Assembly (NCBI GenBank): GCA_036520835.1
Contig: DATDIX010000235.1
Span: 1-8,537 of the forward strand
Source: VBAT01 sp036520835
GTDB lineage: Bacteria; Bacteroidota; Bacteroidia; Chitinophagales; Chitinophagaceae
Length of the DNA: 8,537 bases
Direction: 5' to 3'
A model generated the notes under the pieces. The model did no database searches and was not told the origin of the DNA. It saw nothing but the letters and a program-made list of their open reading frames with translations. This document shows positions 6,417-8,537 of this stretch, in pieces (the stretch's first letter is position 1; every line of letters begins with the position of its first letter). Made by a program: the position numbers and the translations under genes.

Positions 6417-7481
6417 TCACCACCTCAGCAAAGCGCTTGCCCATGTAAACCCACTCCCGAATGCTGCCAGGCAAACAAGATCGCCGTCTTTTATTTTTCC
6501 CTGCTCCCAGGCTTCGCATAAAGCGATGGGAACAGAGGCAGCCGTGGTGTTGCCGAATTTTTGGATATTATTATATACCTGGTCATCTCTTAACTGTAAC
6601 TTCTGTTGCACAAATTGTGCAATACGCAGATTAGCCTGGTGAGGGATCAGCAACCGGATGTCAGAGGTCTTAAGACCATTTGCGTTCAGGGCCTCCATGA
6701 TCACTTCCGGGAATTTCACGATCGCCTTTTTAAAAACAGCAGGGCCATCCATATTGGGGAACACCTGCGCCTTATCTATCATCGCATGACTAAAAAACAT
6801 ATCGCCGATCTCAGCATCATTGAACTCAGCATATTTTTCCGGCATCCAGTGATTGGCATGTGTGCCCGGGTTGAACATAGCTAATATCTCAGCGCTTTCA
6901 CCATCGCTGTGCAAATGGGTAGAAAGAATTCCCTGGTTAGATCCTGAGCTTGTCGAAGGATCAGTGGGTTGAAGAACTACTGCACCGGCCCCATCACCAA
7001 AAATCACGGATACATTTCTTCCTCTTGTGCTGAAGTCAAGACCGAAAGAATGTTTCTCCGAACCAACCACCAGGATATTTTTATACATACCCGTTTTGAT
7101 GAACTGGTCCGCTACACTCAATGCATAGACAAAACCGCTGCACTGGTTACGAACATCCAGTGCGCCGATCTCTTTCATCTTCATAGCCCGTTGCAGCAAT
7201 ACACCGCAACCGGGAAAATAATAATCGGGACAAAGAGTGGCGAAGATGATAAAGTCAATATCCTGCGGAGTGATGCCGGCTCTTTCAATAGCGATGCTTG
7301 CCGCTTCTACGCCCATGGTCGTAGTGGTCTCTTCTGTTCGATGGGCATACCGGCGTTCTTTGATGCCTGTTCTTTCCTGTATCCACTCATCACTGGTGTC
7401 CATGTATTTCAGCAGGTCATTATTGGTCACCACATGGGAGGGAACATACATACCGATACCGGCGATCTTTGTACGGGGCAT
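6417..7481 (-). CDS. fabH: Beta-ketoacyl-ACP synthase III family protein (FabH type)
   Basis: FabH condenses an acyl-CoA (acetyl-CoA, or branched starters in many Bacteroidota) with malonyl-ACP to start fatty acid synthesis in the cytoplasm. The thiolase-fold triad is complete: C114 in RNQCSGF, H281 in PHQANLRI and N311 in FGNTTAASVP. The N-terminal signature DTSDEWIQERTGIKER (28-43) and the glycine-rich FGDGAGAVVL (161-170) and AAFGSGFTWASALL (339-352) also fit. At 354 residues it is about 35 longer than E. coli FabH. Two stretches account for this: about 25 extra residues around 195-248, and residues 174-181 (DPSTSSGS), which are encoded by a short REP-like palindrome. The longer form probably marks a subfamily, so a role in a specialised pathway rather than general initiation is possible. 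No ACP or other fab gene lies beside it. The ATG at 7481 has no Shine-Dalgarno sequence and follows the oxidoreductase gene by 90 bases. Confidence 0.88.
   Translation of the reverse strand: MPRTKIAGIGMYVPSHVVTNNDLLKYMDTSDEWIQERTGIKERRYAHRTEETTTTMGVEAASIAIERAGITPQDIDFIIFATLCPDYYFPGCGVLLQRAMKMKEIGALDVRNQCSGFVYALSVADQFIKTGMYKNILVVGSEKHSFGLDFSTRGRNVSVIFGDGAGAVVLQPTDPSTSSGSNQGILSTHLHSDGESAEILAMFNPGTHANHWMPEKYAEFNDAEIGDMFFSHAMIDKAQVFPNMDGPAVFKKAIVKFPEVIMEALNANGLKTSDIRLLIPHQANLRIAQFVQQKLQLRDDQVYNNIQKFGNTTAASVPIALCEAWEQGKIKDGDLVCLAAFGSGFTWASALLRW
6940..6962. repeat. REP-like short palindromic repeat inside fabH
   Basis: A 23-base imperfect palindrome has perfect 6-base arms, GATCCT (6940-6945) and AGGATC (6957-6962), around the core CCTGAGCTTGTCGAAGG (6943-6959). 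From memory, this core is a recurrent dispersed element in many bacterial genomes. Only one copy occurs in this window. It is read in frame on the minus strand as DPSTSSG plus part of the next serine, in the loop between FGDGAGAVVLQPT and NQGILSTHLHSDG of FabH. Confidence 0.65.
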
Positions 7482-7534
7482 AGCAAGCGTTTGAGAAAGG
7501 AAGGTAGGAAAACTGCCGGATTTGAAACTATTTC

Positions 7535-7553
7535 ACCTGCAACTGTTTCAGGT
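7535..7553. repeat. 19-base imperfect palindrome upstream of fabH, possible operator
   Basis: ACCTGCAACTGTTTCAGGT is symmetric around position 7544 except for one mismatched pair (7540/7548). It lies in the 90-base gap between the oxidoreductase stop and the fabH start, 54 bases before the fabH ATG. No promoter boxes of good quality flank it. It could be a regulator-binding site or a small hairpin after the oxidoreductase gene, but it lacks a T-run; chance is not excluded. Confidence 0.25.
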
Positions 7554-7571
7554 ATCCTGTACCGGCCATTG

Positions 7572-8537
7572 TTACATTTTAATATTTACCACTATGCCTT
7601 CCTTCCTGCTTTTCTCCGCAGCAAAGGCCATCACATGGCTTTCGATCGAAGCGTCAATAGTGGAACTGAGTAAAGCCGGGTTTCTCTGATCAATTGCCTG
7701 TATCCAGTCAGCCACTAATCTCCAGTCGCCACCCCCATGCATATCCGTTGTATTTTTCCATTCTTCTTTTTTACCTGAACGGAAATCTGTCATCACGAAT
7801 GAATACATATCTCCAACAATATCACCTATGCTACCCATCACCCTTGTCCTTCTACCTTCATAGGAGGTAAAGGCCTCCATGGAAAAACTGGCAGTAATGT
7901 TATTTTCAAAAAGCATATTGGTGGTGTAATGATCAGGCTGGTCATTATCCATCCGGTAAACACAGCGACCATAATCGGTGGTCTTCAATTGGTTCATGAG
8001 ATAGTCATCCCATTCTTCTTTTTTTTCCGGTAGGTCAAACACATAAGTTCTTTTTTTAAGGGTGATATAGTGGTTGATCGCTGAATAGGGACAGGTTTTT
8101 TCTATAGCACAACCATCAGTGCACCGGGCTGTACTGCCTGCCGGTGCATTTTCTTTTTTAAACCATTTCAGATCGCCAAATGCATGGATCTTTTTTGAGG
8201 GTTTGTCCAGCATCCATTTAATGATATCAAGATCATGACAGGACTTGGCCAGGATAATAGGGGTGGTCGCCTTACTGTTGTGCCAATTGCCCCGCACAAA
8301 GGAATGTGCCATGTGATCATATCCTATCGGTTCCAGGTGTTGCAGGCTGATGACCTCACCGATGGCGCCGCTTTGCATCAGCTCTTTCAATTTGATAAAA
8401 TAGGGCGCATAACGCAATACATGGCATACGGCCACGATGCGCCCCGTCTTTTTTGTCATGGCCAGAATATCGCGGCATTCTTTTTCACTGGGAGAGATTG
8501 GTTTTTCCAGTAACACATCATAACCCATCTTCAAAGC
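7572..8537 (-). CDS. Gfo/Idh/MocA family oxidoreductase, C-terminal part (start beyond the right edge)
   Basis: This family contains NAD(P)-dependent sugar and inositol dehydrogenases and the related GH109-type glycosidases. The reading frame is open to the last base, so the N-terminal Rossmann half with its GxGxxG loop is outside the window; 321 codons are visible. Counting the first visible residue as 1, EKP (11-13) carries the conserved lysine. VCHVLRYAPYFIKL follows near residue 37, and KSCHDLDIIKW (98-108) holds the usual active-site histidine/aspartate region. An insert ARCTDGCAIEKTCPYSA (137-153) has three cysteines spaced C-x3-C-x5-C (139, 143, 149), a feature I recall from one branch of the family, of unknown role. 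The protein ends near a short strand VVNIKM. No signal peptide can be judged. The substrate cannot be told from this fragment. It lies 90 bases upstream of fabH on the same strand. Confidence 0.88.
   Translation of the reverse strand, partial: ALKMGYDVLLEKPISPSEKECRDILAMTKKTGRIVAVCHVLRYAPYFIKLKELMQSGAIGEVISLQHLEPIGYDHMAHSFVRGNWHNSKATTPIILAKSCHDLDIIKWMLDKPSKKIHAFGDLKWFKKENAPAGSTARCTDGCAIEKTCPYSAINHYITLKKRTYVFDLPEKKEEWDDYLMNQLKTTDYGRCVYRMDNDQPDHYTTNMLFENNITASFSMEAFTSYEGRRTRVMGSIGDIVGDMYSFVMTDFRSGKKEEWKNTTDMHGGGDWRLVADWIQAIDQRNPALLSSTIDASIESHVMAFAAEKSRKEGIVVNIKM

Noticed and set aside
6969..7673. A 234-codon open frame on the plus strand over fabH and into the oxidoreductase gene
   Set aside because: It crosses two firm minus-strand genes and their spacer; its product resembles no family.
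8532..8534. TTG or nearby ATG as the true start of the oxidoreductase gene
   Set aside because: The frame stays open to the window edge and the EKP motif would sit at the very N-terminus, so the Rossmann half must lie outside the window.
3562..8537. A single five-gene minus-strand operon
   Set aside because: Gaps of 90, 106 and 115 bases, candidate promoter boxes and unrelated functions argue against one unit; only the last two genes are tightly joined.
1..8537. tRNA, rRNA, CRISPR array, insertion sequence or phage genes
   Set aside because: None was seen: genes cover nearly all of the window, spacers are at most 115 bases, and no array-like direct repeats or transposase motifs appear.

Overview
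The window looks like ordinary chromosomal DNA from a Bacteroidota bacterium, most likely of the Chitinophagaceae type. This rests on protein style (RNase HII beginning CDEAGRGCYAGPV, a COX15 protein with EYINRLLG, a bacterial CE15 esterase), the near absence of Shine-Dalgarno sequences, and one exact Bacteroidota -7 promoter box (TAnnTTTG). The genus cannot be fixed by eye.

Left part (1-3502): the 5' end of rnhB (RNase HII) runs leftward off the window. Across a 71-base divergent spacer, a COX15/CtaA heme A synthase gene (298-1212) runs rightward, followed 58 bases later by a 743-residue protein with a polytopic membrane domain in front of a patatin-like lipase domain (1271-3502).

Middle and right part (3562-8537): everything is on the minus strand. 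In reading order these are a Gfo/Idh/MocA oxidoreductase (its start lies beyond the right edge), a long FabH-type ketoacyl-ACP synthase III, a secreted CE15 glucuronoyl esterase, a small secreted protein of unknown function, and a YegS/LCB5-type lipid kinase. Only the last two are tightly coupled (3-base gap); the other gaps are 90-115 bases, so separate promoters are possible. The patatin gene and the lipid kinase gene converge on a 59-base spacer with inverted repeats.

Three genes touch lipids (patatin-like lipase, lipid kinase, FabH) and two may touch carbohydrates (CE15, Gfo/Idh/MocA), but no common pathway is evident. No SusC/SusD pair, transposase, phage gene, tRNA, rRNA or CRISPR array is visible, and no non-coding stretch exceeds 115 bases. 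I see no clear undescribed system. The best leads are a short REP-like palindrome inside fabH that is read through in frame, a histidine-to-asparagine change at a heme-ligand position in the COX15 protein, the unidentified secreted protein next to the lipid kinase, and the membrane-anchored patatin architecture.
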